NCBI GenBank assembly: GCA_964017195.1
Contig: OZ024894.1
Span: 34,655,614-34,719,613, forward strand
Reading direction: 5' to 3'
DNA length: 64,000 bases
Source of the DNA: Siderastrea radians
Lineage: Eukaryota > Cnidaria > Anthozoa > Scleractinia > Rhizangiidae
Shown here piece after piece: positions 24,554-37,052 of the stretch (positions are counted from its first letter, which is position 1; every line of letters starts with the position of its first letter). Made by a program: the position numbers and the translations under genes. The notes beneath the pieces were generated by a model that saw only the letters and a program-made list of their open reading frames with translations, was not told the origin of the DNA and searched no databases.

Positions 24554-25535
24554 TCAACTACGAGGAAAGACAAATAATAGAATACCGAGTTTGTTTTGTT
24601 ACATATAAACAGAGAGAATCTATCTAATTACGTTTTTGTCTTTAATTTCGCAATAGTGACACTTGAGACAGACTACAGAAGAACCTGACATAAACAGCTG
24701 CAAAAACACACGCTGCAGGCTTTTTTTGACCAGCATTTTTCGCTGTTTTCAAGACTGTTTTTTGTGTCGAAGGACTTAGTATTGGGAAGGGGACAGAGAG
24801 AGACATGTTTTGAGCTTGACTTTCCTGGGGCAGGGGCTCGTGTGGTTTTTGCATTTCAATGACCTGTCTTGCTAGCCCTACCATGGAACAACAACTACTT
24901 GAAACGGAGGGCTGAGCTATTGTTTTGGAACTTTTAATTTTCGGATGATTAACGTAGTTAAAACATTTCCTGCACTTTTTTCAACCGATTTGTGTAATAT
25001 ATGTGGAAAATGTCGGTCGCTGAGTTCAACCATAATATGCTAAATCATGCATTTAAAATCTCGTCCATTTAAAGAGGGAACAAAAACGCTAAAATCAATA
25101 CACTGGGTTATTTTTGCTGGACTGACCAAATCATTTATCGTGAAAAAAAATTCTCTTATCAGTCTAACCTTAAACAGCTAGGAGTATCATCTAAAGGTAG
25201 GGCAATTTTGTAATGCGCACGGCGCTTGTTATTGCAAAATATCGAAAACGTAAGGGCTGTGGATAATTCAGATTTAATTGTAGCAGCTATGGTACGGTCT
25301 GAAATTTCTTGGACTTTTCTTTTTGCGATATGCATTTTTTTGTTTTGCAATTGCTTAAAAACACAGATCCCGCAAAATTTACTACCTAATGTTAAGTCTT
25401 CATGAATCTAGTGGCTCACAATTGTCGGGGCTTAACCTTTTACCTCATAAAGGCTCGTCTTTGACAAACCCCAGTTTTGTTCAAGTACTCTTCGGACTTT
25501 CTTGCAGCCTCAGGATTAAGTAATTTGTTGTTATT

Positions 25536-26165
25536 TTAAAGATTATTCATTGTCAAAATAGAACGGGAATAAATGTTTAAGACTGATTTATGAAACATTG
25601 GGTTGAGTTGATACCTAAATATACGAAATGATCCGTGACGTTGGTCTGCGCTGCAAAACGTGAATTGAATCGCATTTTCTAAGGAGGGCGAATTACGTGC
25701 ATTGAACCTTGTTCAATGAATAACCTTTCATGTTGATCTATTGCCATAGACACCAATTAAAGTGCATATCAAACTCACGATTACAGCCTTGCCTTTGCCA
25801 TGTGTTCAAATTCCACTAACGTCCAATAGTAATTAATACGTATTATGTTAAAGATTATTCATTGTCAAAATATAACAGGAATAAATGTTAAGACTAATTT
25901 ATGAAACATTGAGTTGATATAGAAATCTGCAGTGATGCAAGGCGTAATTATACGAAATGATCCGTTACGTTGGTCTGCACTGCAAAACGTGAATTGAATC
26001 GCATTGGGAGGGCAAATTACGTGCATTAAACCTTGTTCAATGAACAACCTTTCATGTTGATCTATTGCCATCGACACCAATTAAGTAAGTATCAAACTCA
26101 CGATTTACGGCCTTGCCTTTGCCATTAATGTTCAAATTCCACAAACGTCCAATTGCAATAGTAAT
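25536..26165. repeat. Tandem duplication, about 312-bp unit
   Basis: TTAAAGATTATTCATTGTCA starts both units (25536 and 25848). They share AACGTGAATTGAATCGCATT, GATCTATTGCCAT and CAAATTCCAC in the same order. The corresponding region after the first A copy (14720-15010) is single, so the tandem copy arose after the unit duplication. A third, diverged copy lies at about 29590-29870. Confidence 0.75.
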
Positions 26166-27600
26166 TAATTATTATTTGTACGACGTTAAAATACTGAATT
26201 AGCTGTGACAGATCCTATAGAGTTTTCTTCAAGTTTAAGCAAGCCATACTTAGGGGTCTCAACTTGGTAAACAGACAAACGTCAAGTATCAAAAATGTTA
26301 ACCGTCCACTGACAAAAAGGGATTTTTTTACCGTCTACCGTAACCAAAGGATAAAGAGTCAATCCGAAATTAATAAATTTATCCGTCAACCCACATAGGG
26401 ACAATTTTTGTCCATCTATCGTAAATGTTTAGCCTAAACGAGTTTTACAGTAAAAATTCAAGGGTCTAATGCATTATAGATCTCTAAAATTAATCCGTCA
26501 CTGCCAAAATGGTATCTTCTGTACCCCAAACTCTTGTCAGTGTCCCATGGCTTGTTAATAAAATAAAATGAATAAAAAATAAATGAGAATTGTGGGGAAT
26601 ATCAATCCACTGTATCCAGATCGAAATGGAATTTAGTCATCTTGGTTTTTGTCAGATAAAAAAACAGAGAACCAACAAAACCCTCTGAAAAAAAAGACGA
26701 CAACAAATAGCGAACTCAGCCCACCTGTGAAACCAAGTGCGATGTGATTTATAATTCCCATTACGAATGTGAAGGTGTCAAATTAGGCAAAAAAGGGAGA
26801 TAAGACATTTAATTTCCGGATGCTCGCCCTAAAATACCCCCGCTGCACTTAATCACAGGATTTGGCTAACATTCCATATTTTATTGTTTAAACTTATTCA
26901 TCTATTGAACAGCAAAATGACCGTTATTACTTTCCCGCAGCTGTAAAATAACTTAGTTTAGTAACATATGGTTAAACTCTTTCAGTTTACAGGATTTATG
27001 CACTTTCTTGGGTGCAAAAATCAAAATTTAAACGGTACTTAAAATCAAGAATTCTATGTGGGAAAAATCTAAATACTGAGCAATTTTGTGAACAGTTCCT
27101 GATATGATAATGTTGAAATTCAAGAAATACCCCCCTCCCCCCACCAAAAAAAAAAGTAAATTTAAAATTTGTTTATTTTGACGAATTTGTTTGTATTTTC
27201 GGAAACGTGAATTGAATAAATTGCAACTGATCCCCAGGGCCTATTACGTCGGTTAAAGCGTACTGAATCGACACTTTTTCTTTATCTTTTGACATATGTA
27301 TTTAGAATTACCATATAATTTTAAAAAAGAAAGACGTCAATAACCAATATTGCTTTAGGAAGACATATTACATTAATAATTGGTTCTCCCACGGATTTTC
27401 AAACAGATTGTATACTATTTGGCTAAAATAGTATTTCTATGTATATTTGTTTGTGGCTGTTGCGACTACTGGTAAGAGCCGTTTTTATATTTAAAAATAA
27501 GTTTATTTTGTGGTCTTCATTCAAAGCAATTTTAAAATTTTAGGAGTTAAACATGATGGACAGATGGAGATGGACAGTATAGAAAACCATAAGGAAAACT
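26166..27600. other. A-to-B spacer, no gene
   Basis: Repeated spacer corresponding to 15010-16060 and 29880-31140. It includes GTAAACAGACAAACGTC-like and TTTAGAATTACCATATAATT words and short poly-A or poly-C runs (27128-27160). No gene is supported. Confidence 0.5.
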
Positions 27601-27810
27601 CCGTTCATATTTTATTTGCTTAATGTACAGCTCTTTCAAAAGCGTTATTTAATAGTAGAACCTTAAATAAAGCACATATTATGCAAAGAGGCCATGATCA
27701 CGCTATATCAGTTGCTCATACTCGTTTATACTTCTGAGCTAAGTTAATATATATATTTTTCAGTTAATTGCCCATCTACAGGTAATTTTTTCTTCCTCCT
27801 TTTTTGGCAG
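27601..27810 (+). promoter_or_regulatory. B-type upstream block in front of the chimeric remnant
   Basis: Contains AGAGGCCATGATCACGC (27688), CATACTCGTTTATACTTC and CAGTTAATTGCCCATCTACA, as before B1 and B3. It ends with acceptor-like TTTTTTGGCAG at 27810. Confidence 0.5.
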
Positions 27811-28063
27811 CTTTAATTTCAGCGATGAATTAGAGCAGGATCCTAATATTCGCGATAACAGATAATTTGGGATTCCGAACAACAACGTAACGTTTGCACC
27901 TTATTTGAATAAACACCAGGCATCTAAAAAGGCCGTGGGTAGAATCTCACCGACGCAAGACATTGAAGAATTTGAAGCATTTAAAATGTTGAAAACAAAT
28001 GAACATTATAAGAAGTCCGAACACACCGGAGAGCAAGAACTATGTGTGGATGACAGATTATGA
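27811..28063 (+). pseudogene. Chimeric remnant: B leader exon fused to A receptor tail
   Basis: 27811 to about 27966 is the B-type leader exon (AAGGCCGTGGGTAGAATCTC, GACGCAAGACATTGA). At 27966-27968 it passes without a break into the last 31 codons of an A-type receptor (EFEAFKM...KKSEHTGEQELCVDDRL) with the stop codon at 28061-28063. All seven transmembrane segments, the B coding exon and the spacer between are missing. The junction has only a few bases of shared sequence (GA/GAA). It cannot make a receptor. The A-type 3' flank follows (CGTACCGATCATTTT). Confidence 0.8.
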
Positions 28064-28139
28064 AATGCGACAAATGATGTCAATGTAAATGTCTAAGGTG
28101 TTTTCGGAAGCGTACCGATCATTTTGACTTCATTCATGT

Positions 28140-28587
28140 GTTTGGTAGGTAGGTAGGTACTTTATTAAAATACTTTGCAGCTCATGGAGCTGAATTGCGT
28201 ATTCTACATTCTATGATACAAATTTACAAAATTTAAAATTTAAAATTTATAATATATAAAATCTAAAAATAATAATAATTATTATAAAATTTAATAATAC
28301 TAATAATTATAATTATAATATCTAAAAACTATATCGCTAATAATGATAGCATTAAAAACCTAGTTATTCACTTTTTGCATTCACCAGAGAGCATGACGCC
28401 ATAATAAAACTGTTTTTAAATCTGTTTGTCTTACACCGCGGCAAGTTAAAGGTGCGCGCGTGCCTTAAATTGTACTTACAATCATATAAGGGTGGCAAAA
28501 GTTTCTTAAGTTTGTGGCCGCTGTCGTTACAGATATTCTCAAAGTTGTGCTTGCAAATATCATTGTGATGCTTCGCTACAGTTTGAA
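28140..28587 (-). mobile_element. Short retroelement tail inserted antisense, with target duplication
   Basis: The insert interrupts A-type 3' flank that is continuous at 24505-24545. It is bounded by TTCATTCATGT (28129-28139) and TTCATTTATGT (28588-28598), a probable 11 bp target duplication. On the minus strand it ends with AATAAAGTACCTACC and a (CCTA)n-like tail, as in CR1/L2/RTE-like LINEs or SINEs that use them. The interior includes an AT-only stretch (28230-28340). No coding frame is seen. Confidence 0.6.
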
Positions 28588-28604
28588 TTCATTTATGTAC
28601 AATA

Positions 28605-31328
28605 TACATTAAATCTCCAGGTATAGTATACTTGACATTGAAATAATTACGTAAATAGAGCGACTCTTTCTATATATTTTCTATCTTTGATTTCATAATA
28701 ATGACACTTGTGACAGACTATAGGACAAGCCGACGTAAACAGCTGCAAAAATACAAGCTGCAGGCTTGTGTTTGAACGGCATACTTCGCTATTTTCATCA
28801 AGGTGGATTGCTTTTGCAAGGTCGATATATTATCATGGATATTGTCCCTTGAACGCTAACTTTAAAAAAAGGGGCTGAAAACGACTTTAAACAACAGAAA
28901 AAAAAACTGCGATAACTTAAAATCTTGGACTAAAGACTGAAATTGACTATGGATACAAAAGTTAAGTATGTTCGATACGTGCATTTCTTAATTAGGCAGG
29001 CTCCTAGGCTGCTATGCCTAGGCTTCGACTCATGTTTTAAAAGATCTTTTCAAGAAGGACCTCCAAGGTCGGGAGGGAACAGAAGGAGGCTAAATATGCT
29101 TTGACCTTGATTCTCCTAGGGAAAGGGTTTGCGCAGTTATTGCTCTTCAGTGGCCTGTTTTTTTAACTCTAACATCTGGCCAACAACAGCCACTTAAGCG
29201 CTTTGTTTTTATCCGAGCTGTTGTGCACAGTGTAAATATATGTGGAAATAAAACGTTTAGAAGTGATCTCGGTCACTTAGTTCAACCGTATTACGCTAAT
29301 TCTTGCATTTCATGCATAAAAACGCTAGAATTTAAACTGGGTGAATATTGCTGGATCAAATCATTTATTGCTGAACAACTGAAAACCAGAGAACAGTCTA
29401 GCCTTCGACAGGAGTCTCATCTACAGATAACGCAAATTTATAATACGCGCACCGTCTTTTATTGCAAAATATTGAAAACGTAAGGGTTGTAGGAGAATTC
29501 AAAGGTTTGATTGCAGCAACTGTGGTATGGTCTGAAATTTTTGCGGGTTTTATTTTTGCGATTACATTTTTTTTTTTACAATTTCTTAATGTGAATGTTT
29601 AAGACTGAATTGAAAAACATTGAGTTGATATAGAATCTGCAGTGATGCAAAGCCTAAATATACGAAATGATCAGTGTCGTTGGTTGGCAGCTGCAAAACG
29701 TGAATTGAGTCACATCTTGAAGACAAATTATGCGCATTAAACCTTGATCAATGAAATAACCTTTCATGTTAGTCTATTCCCATAAACATCAGTTAAAGTG
29801 CATGTGACCTGCGCATGATTTACGGCCTTACCAAGTGTTCAAATGCCGCAAACGTTTTCCACAAGTTAAGGTAAGTGTCCTTCAGCTGTCACATTTTACC
29901 TTTCGCATCAGTGGTTGGCAAGCCATACTGAGGGTTTTCAATTGAGAAACAGTCAACTGACAAGAAAGGAATTTTTACTGTCATATCGTCACCAAAGGGG
30001 GGATAAAGTGTCAATTTGAAAATGTTTTATTTTTTTCATTCAACTGACAACTGAGCACAATTTTTGCCGCTGATCGAAAATGTTTACCCTAAGTGAGTTT
30101 AAATTTCAAGGATCTAATCTAGATGTAATCTAAAATTACTCCATCACGGCTAAAATGCTATTAGTTTTCTGTACACCAGAAAAGTGGCATGTCCACTGAC
30201 AAAGTGGCTCTTCATCCACTGTTTCCAGATCGAAATGGAGATCCAAATCTTGCTTTTCAAGTGTCAAAAACCGAAGGACGGCAAGCAACAAACTCAGTCC
30301 GCCTGTAACACCAGAAACTTCACATTCAAGAAAAAATTCACATCCGTAATTTACATAACGAATTTAATGGCATCAAAGGGAGACATTTAATTTCCGGATG
30401 CCGTTAATGACTCACGAACGTTTGTGCGCAATATTTTAGTGCTAAACTACCTTCCTTGCACTTGGTCACAGGTTTTGGCTAACTTTCTGTATTTTGGTGT
30501 TTAGATTAATACACTGTACTGCAAATTTATGGAATAATTTAGCATACATATAACTGCAAATTTATGGTATAATTTCCTGCTTCATGCAGCTGTAAGTAAA
30601 TTAGTTGAGTAATATATTGTAATCTCTTTCAGTTCGCATTTTTTAAAATTTTTATTTGGCAAAGAATTTATGAAAATGGACAGTTTTTTGCAAAGCTCCC
30701 GAAGTCATATTCATTTGTTGAAATTCAAGAATTATGCCCAAACAAAAAGAGATAGTCATCCTTTAGTCTTTATATCTTGGATATGGTTAATTAAGTGTAG
30801 TTTCGGAAACTTGAATTGAATTAAATGTAACTGATGCTTATGGCGTATTACATGTATGTCGATGAAAGTTTACTCAATTGACACTCTCTCTCTCTCTCTT
30901 TCTCTTTTAACATATGTACTTAGAATTACGTTATCATATAACTAAAAAACGTCGAACGCCAATATTGCTTTAGGAATAAATAGTACATTGAATAACTGGT
31001 GCCTCTAAAGGTTTTTAAACGGATCTCACACTATTTGGCTAAAATAGCAATTTCATGTATATTTTTCAGTGGCTATCGCGATTATTGGTAAGTGTAGTCT
31101 TCACATTTAAAAATAGACCTTTTTTGTGCTCTTTCTTCCAAGCAATCATAAAATTTTAAATTCCCATTTTGGGAGTTTAACATAAATTATTTGCCTCTTT
31201 GCTTTTTATTGTAAAACCTTTAGGAAATCGAAAATACAGAAAAAGTTTGTTTGCAGGCGATGCCTACATTCATGTTTTATTCGTTTAAAGCACAACTCTT
31301 TTGAAAGTAGAAACTTAAATTAAACTCG
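28605..31328. other. A-type 3' flank passing into B-type 5' flank, no gene
   Basis: 28690-28800 matches the A flank at 13985-14080. 29590-29870 is a diverged copy of the 25536 repeat unit. 29930-30150 matches 15090-15260. From about 30830 it becomes B-type upstream DNA, with a (TC)n run at 30883-30905. No gene is supported. Confidence 0.5.
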
Positions 31329-31578
31329 TAACATTATGCAAAGAGGCCATGATCACGCAATATTGATTGCTTATACTTGTTTATACTTCTTTGACTTGAG
31401 TTCATATATTTCTTCTTCGCTTAAAAGACAGGCTACGGATTATTTATTATTATTAACATTATGCAAAGAGGCCATGATCACGCAATATTGATTGCTTATA
31501 CTTGTTTATACTTCTTTGACTTGAGTTCATATATTTCTTCTTCGCTTAAAAGACAGGCTACGGATTATTTATTATTAT
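31329..31578 (+). promoter_or_regulatory. Perfect 125-bp tandem duplication of the B2 upstream block
   Basis: 31329-31453 and 31454-31578 appear identical apart from their edges. Each holds ATGCAAAGAGGCCATGATCA, TTGATTGCTTATACTTG, GACTTGAGTTCATATATTTC and ACAGGCTACGGATTATTT. Identity indicates a very recent event. The same core is single before B3 and duplicated differently before B1. Confidence 0.8.
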
Positions 31579-31649
31579 TTTGTATTTTTTTGTATTTTAC
31601 TTTATTTATTATTGTTATTATTTTATTTTATTTTATTTTATTTTTGCAG

Positions 31650-31824
31650 CCTCAATTTCAACGATGAATTAGATTAGAAACCTAATATTCGCGATATCAG
31701 ATAATTTTGGATTACAAACAACAACATTTTCCCTTATTTAGTAAACATCAGGCACCCAGAAAGGCCGTGGGTAGCATTTCTGAGACGCATAACATTAACC
31801 TCGAAGATCAGGTATCCTGTGAAG
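31650..31824 (+). other. Non-coding leader exon of B2
   Basis: Acceptor TTTTTGCAG ends at 31649; the exon ends CTGTGAAG before donor GTAAGT at 31825. It is homologous to the B1 and B3 leaders. The coding exon begins after acceptor ATCGACAG ending at 33568, so the intron is about 1.74 kb and is lengthened by repeat insertions. Confidence 0.55.
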
Positions 31825-32461
31825 GTAAGTTAGGCGAAGTATTTTTCCTTTGACAGTTCACTATGTTATTGGCTTTGATTTCAATCAAAAAGGTTCCCTA
31901 TAAGTAATGAATGGGAAAATTTGTATATTGGGTGAGCAAAGTTAAGGGTGAGACGTCTGCAACGCAGCACATCCGCTGCTCAGTAAGATAAGGATATAAT
32001 CTGAAATAATGTGTTAAAGTTAAAAGAAAAATAATATTGTAACTAGAGCTGTATCATTTCAAATAAATCGGAAATCAAAGAGAGTATGGGGTGGTAGAGA
32101 AAAATAGAAAGGAGTGGTTACAAAGTTTGGGGTAAAAAAAAGAATGGTTGGAAAATTGTAAATTTGGTGCTGTGATTGCAGTCGTCACTGTTGACGTCAC
32201 TTTCTCTTCTATCTACAGTAGATAAAGTAGTCATCTGGTGTAGACGAAGTTCACTGCAAGTAAATCATCGACGTTCCTTCAAGGTAAGTTTTTTCCTTTT
32301 CTCGAAAATTCCCCATGCACTATTCAGAAGTGAGTATCCGTTTTGTGATAACTTGTAAGGAATAGCAATTTCCAAAGTAAGAGGACGTTGAAAGTATCGG
32401 TGTCCTTAATTGATATCTCTAAAACTGATTCATTTGGACATCATGTAGGGCTGATATCAAC

Positions 32462-32657
32462 TGATCATGAGCGGGGGTGAAATAGGGTAAATTGGCCACC
32501 GAAAGGAGATTCAAAAGCTGACGTTTCGAGCGTTCGAGAATCAGGGGATTCTGGGTTGCGTCCCTTGATTCGCTCTGACAGACTCTTAAACGCTTCAAAC
32601 GTCAGCTTTGAATCTCCTTACAGTGGCCAGTTTACCTTATATCACCTCATTTGATCA
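32462..32657. repeat. Foldback MITE in the B2 leader intron
   Basis: The left arm (GGGTAAATTGGCCACCGAAA, then GGAGATTCAAAAGCTGACG) pairs with the right arm (reverse complement GGTAAACTGGCCACTGTAAG, then GAGATTCAAAGCTGACG). Both outer ends carry TGATCA. A decayed copy lies at the same place in B3 (about 57655-57800). B1 lacks it and has the inverted segment instead. Confidence 0.65.
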
Positions 32658-33156
32658 AAGCTTATCAAATTGTTTTCAAGACGAATGCAACCAGGGGGCG
32701 CTGGCCACTCGTTCTTTATTTTTGCTGGTAAATGGCAACTTATCGCGCGCGACCGTGACTTCATTGACAACGGTGAGGTCATACTTCATGAAGAAGCACG
32801 GCTTTGCAGTTGTTTTGAATAAACCTTCACAACATTAAGAAATAAACAATTACAGGTTTGAGGATGCTGTGTCGCGGAATAAATAAAACTTAGTCTATTA
32901 CACTCCCAGTTCCCCTTCTGCTCATGCCTCGGTTAGCTTGATCTTATTCAGAATATCATTATCAGCAGAGAAGCCTTATCCAGTGGTTATAGGTTTCCTC
33001 AAACTATTGAACTTAAAAGAACAAATGAAAATTAAACGTTCTAGTGTTACTGTCATTAATTTTCTTATTAGAAATCTTTTCCAGTTGACGTCATAGCGAA
33101 AATAAAGAGAAATTGACAGATTCAAGAAACTTTGTGCATTTCTTTTATACCGTAAA

Positions 33157-33409
33157 TGGTTTGAACCCGGGAGTCATGTCATCAGTCGATAAATTAATTA
33201 TGATCGTCCGAGTGAGTGTCAGGACTACTTATTTTATTAAATTTTTATAATTAGATTTTAGTCCTTAGATTAGACTTTAGATTCTAGTTTTTAGATTTTA
33301 GATTTTAGATTTTAGATTTTTTTTTAGGCTTTTATGTTACAGGACCCCATTACTAACAGTGCTCTTACACTGAAGGGTTATCCTGTTAAAATATTCGCTT
33401 ATCATCATA

Positions 33410-33452
<43 letters not shown>

Positions 33453-33492
33453 CCGACGATCATAATTTACCGACTCATTTGTTTTAAGCGCT
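33157..33492. repeat. Insertion in the B2 intron with inverted ends and microsatellite
   Basis: B1 and B3 read straight from the GACAGATTCAAGAAACTTT region into CCATTTTAGAGAGGT; B2 has about 335 extra bases there. The insert begins near AGTCGATAAATTAATTATGATCGTC and ends near GACGATCATAATTTACCGACTC, which is the inverted match. Between them are repeats of TTAGATT (33250-33320) and a (TTA)n run (33411-33450). Confidence 0.6.
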
Positions 33493-33568
33493 TCCATTTT
33501 AGAGAGGTGTAATTCACCTATTACTGCAATGACATTCATTTATCATTGCAATTTTATTTGATCGACAG

Positions 33569-34704
33569 GTAAAAATTAAACATTATTCTTCACTTTCGCC
33601 ATGAACAACTCCTCTCACATGAACTCCAGTGATTACGTGACGTGCCCATACATGTACGCCGTATCTACATTCTTCACAACAACGTTAGCTCTAATCAGCT
33701 TAGCAGCTTTTATTGGCAACATCCTCGTGATTGCTGCAGTATACAAAACTCCAATCCACAGAACAAGTACCAACTATTACTACGTTAACATGGCAGTTTC
33801 TGACTTTCTTTGTTGTCTCGTGACTTGGCCTTTGTACTTCACTGACGTGTTCGTAACAAGCAGTGGAAGCCTGATCGAAGGTCCTCTGGCCACAGTTGGG
33901 TGTAAAGTAGGAGTCTTTCTGAGGATGGCGTCGTATTCTGTATCCAATACAACCCTGGTGCTGATCGCTGTAGACAGATTCATTGCTATTGTATTTCCCT
34001 TAAAAGCCACAATGCTCAAACGAAAAATAAGACTATTTTTAATACTTGCAACTTGGTTGATATCTCTAGCATGTTGGTTTCCTGATCTCTACTTTTCTAA
34101 GATTAAAAACTTTGGTCATGTAACATGGTGCAGTTTTGCATGGGATCGTTTAACGGCTGTGATCTACTACACAGCTGGCACAAGCATGACTACTATTGCA
34201 CCATTAGTAGCTATTATTATCTTGTATTGCCGTATAATGTGTGTTTTAAAGAGAAACTCCATACACGAATTCAACACCGGAAGCAATAACTTTGAACAAA
34301 AAAGGCGAGCGCAGAACCAAAACATTATGAACATATTCAAATCAATTGTTGTAGCTTACTTTGTTTGCTGGTTTATGTTGTGCATTTGCACGATTTTACA
34401 GATCACTTCCCCTGAACTTTTTATCGAAGATGAGTGCGACTGGATTCTGGGTTTTTCGTATTACGTGTTTCCATTACTCAGTACGGTAATCAATCCAGTA
34501 ATTTTATTCTCATTTAGTTCAAACTTCCGCCATGCTTTGAAAATGTTGTGCCCCCTTTCCTTTAGAAAATGTATTTCATGTTTCAAAGCAAGCGTTATTT
34601 CACCTGATCTAGGAAATGACGGCCATCCAGAACTTGTGGCATATCCAATGGACGAAAGAAATAGAGAATATAACGAAATCGAGAAAAGCAATTTATCCAC
34701 CTAG
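33569..34704 (+). CDS. Class A GPCR, subtype B2, intact
   Basis: ATG at 33601, 367 residues, in a single coding exon preceded by acceptor ATCGACAG. The layout matches B1: glycosylated short N-terminus, NMAVSD in TM2, the TM3-ECL2 Cys pair, DRF, VCWFM in TM6 and NPVIL in TM7. The C-tail is a few residues longer than in B1 and B3 and ends EKSNLST. It is more diverged from B1 and B3 than those are from each other, so it split earlier. Substitutions include Asp in place of Gly near the start of TM7 (ECDWILGF against SCGWILGF) and several changes around ECL2, which may alter ligand preference. No lesion is seen. AATAAA follows at 34749. Confidence 0.9.
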
Positions 34705-34748
34705 TAATTCTATTAATTCAAGTTTAGCTGTAAAAAACTTCATATTTT

Positions 34749-34754
34749 AATAAA
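34749..34754 (+). terminator. Candidate poly(A) signal of B2
   Basis: AATAAA 45 bases after the stop codon. It is closer to the stop than in B1 and B3. Confidence 0.4.
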
Positions 34755-35137
34755 AAAGTTGTACTTTTTTTGGACTTATTAGTAAAAGGAGTTCATTTGG
34801 CCAGGATAACATGGAAATGTTGTACCATTGTAACCATCAAATGTACCGTATTAGACTTCGTAGATCCGGCGTTTGCTTGAACCCGGCGTTTATTCGGGAC
34901 CCGGCCTGCGTTTATTAAACAGCAGAATTTTCCATCGTTTTGATAGGCTTGCTATATCACGATAGCCGAACAAATGAAGTTTTCATACCAGATCAACCAA
35001 AGCTGCCTTTCAATTGCATTTCATCAAGCTTTTAGGTTTTCGCAACCATTTTCCTTCGATTATATAGCACACACAACAAGCGTCCAGTCATATTACATCA
35101 ATATAGAATAATAGTATTTCATTCGTGTTTGGGGAGC

Positions 35138-35377
35138 AGGGATGGCGCAGCCGGTGATAGCACTCGCCTTCCACCAATGTGCCCCGGATTCGATTCCCGG
35201 TCCCGCTGTCTTATGTGGGTTGAGTTTGTTGTTGGTTCTCGTCCTTGCTCCGAAGGTTTTTCTTCGGGTTCTCCGGTTTTCCGCCCTCCATGAAAACCAA
35301 CATTTCCAAATTCCAATTCCACCTGCTTGTATAGCGCATTTGATTATATTTATATAGAAAATGCGCTCTATAAGTTC

Positions 35378-35420
<43 letters not shown>
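35138..35420 (+). mobile_element. tRNA-derived SINE with (ATT)n tail
   Basis: The head has an A-box-like GATGGCGCAGCCGGTGATAG and a B-box GGATTCGATTCCCGG about 45 bases later, followed by a tRNA-unrelated body (TTGTTGGTTCTCGTCCTTG, CTTCGGGTTCTCCGGTTTTC, GCGCTCTATAAGTTCTTTA) and a long ATT repeat. The strong promoter boxes and clean tail suggest a fairly young copy. It is not a functional tRNA gene: no acceptor-stem pairing and a long 3' body. Confidence 0.75.
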
Positions 35421-35421
<1 letters not shown>

Positions 35422-36011
35422 AGGTGAGACCGGAAAACAATATTATAATTATTAGTTAGTCATTAGTAATACACCTCTTATCAAATTAGAACCAGTGTTT
35501 CATAAATTTTAAACTGATAAGCCTCTGTTGTAGGTAATATAAACTTAAATATCTAAGCAATTTCAATGCTTTATTCAATAAGTGATTTGAAACCGGGATA
35601 CTATGGTGCAATACGTTTTCTACAGTGTAAGACGCTCTCATACTCATATTTTTCTCCTTATATGGTAAAATGACGCTATAGTTGAATGATGATGATATGC
35701 TTGATTTTTCTTTCTTGACTGTCCAATAGTGGTAGTTACTCAGAAGGAGTAGCGTACTGGAGTTAATATGAAATATAATTTAAATTACTGTAAAAGCTCT
35801 AATAGTCCTGCTCTCTAATACGCCTTCTTACCTACTACTTGCTAATTACAAATAAATAATTTATTATTATTTGCTTACAATTATGTCATGACATTGGGGC
35901 TTGAAAATTATTTTATGTTTCGACTGATGCCGCGTATTATTTTACTGCCAGAGGAAGATGCGAAGAAATGCAGCATTATGCATGAATCAATTTATTCATC
36001 TAGTTTAAGTA
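35421..36011. other. Intergenic, no gene recognised
   Basis: AT-rich, short open frames only, nothing recognised. Confidence 0.4.
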
Positions 36012-36137
36012 CCAATCAGTCAATCAATCAACCACTCAACCAACTGGCTGATAAATCAGTCAATCAGCCAATTAAAAAATCAATCAATCAATCAATCAAT
36101 CAATCAGTCAATCAATAAATCAATAAATAAATCAATC
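36012..36137. repeat. (AATC)n-type microsatellite
   Basis: Imperfect repeats of CAATCAAT, AGTCAATC and AAATCAAT. A peptide read from this stretch (SINQSINQ...) is a by-product of the repeat. Confidence 0.85.
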
Positions 36138-37052
36138 TGTGACTTCAGTGTTGCCAATGCGAATAACAAATGGTCCAGTAATGACTAGTGACTTTATTTG
36201 ATGCACAGATTATGACTCACTCTCTTACTACCCCAGACCGTGATGGCAGTAGATCTCGAGACTTTAGTTCTTTTTGGTTTGATAATTTGTCATCAATAAG
36301 CATTGTTACTGATTGCCATAATCTGGTACCAAAGAAAAACAAAAGGAATGACCTCTTCCTAAATCATTTCAGAATAGTCTGAAACCTAACAGGCAATGAA
36401 CTGACAAAAAGGGATCAGACTGTGGGGAATCAGTCAATCGATATAGTTTTCCCCATAAAGAGAATTCAATCAAATAGGTCTGACTCTTCATTCCTGGGAT
36501 AGTAGTGGGGGGGGGGGGGAAACACCCCCCACAAAAGATATGGGGCAGGGTGTGCTCATCAGATATTTTGAAGTAGAGCCCTAAAAGGTGTACTCCAGGA
36601 TTCATTCCATTTTCATAAATCATCCACTTAGTAGTACTGAGGGGTCAGTCAAACTAATCAATGACATCAAAATGTTAAGCAGAAAAAGACAAAAAAATAT
36701 ATAACCTTATTTCAAAACTGCTCTTCAAATTTTTTATTTGAATTGATAAAGTGTGTCTGGGAATATAGGTAAAAGTACAAATTTCTTAACCAAACCCTTA
36801 ATAATAAACTGCCATATTTTCCTGACATCAGGTGGTTTACCTGTAAGAAAAACAAAGCAGATTTTAATTATCGCAATTACCAATAGTAGGACAGTCAGTG
36901 TGCACGCGCCAGAGAAAAATGAGAGACTGCTCGTAGACTATGAGAATGGTACCAACTTGGGCCGGTACGACTTCAGATCGACTCCAAATGCTTACCTCTG
37001 TTTACACGAAACGTACGAAACATGAAGCTAGTATAAAATAATTATCATCTTA
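36138..37052. other. Intergenic, no gene recognised
   Basis: Contains a G run followed by a C run (36508-36531) and short open frames. Nothing recognised. Confidence 0.4.

Noticed and set aside
35142..35215. A tRNA gene with A and B boxes
   Set aside because: No acceptor-stem pairing, and a SINE body with ATT tail follows.
36012..36137. CRISPR-like array
   Set aside because: It is a short simple-sequence repeat with no spacers.
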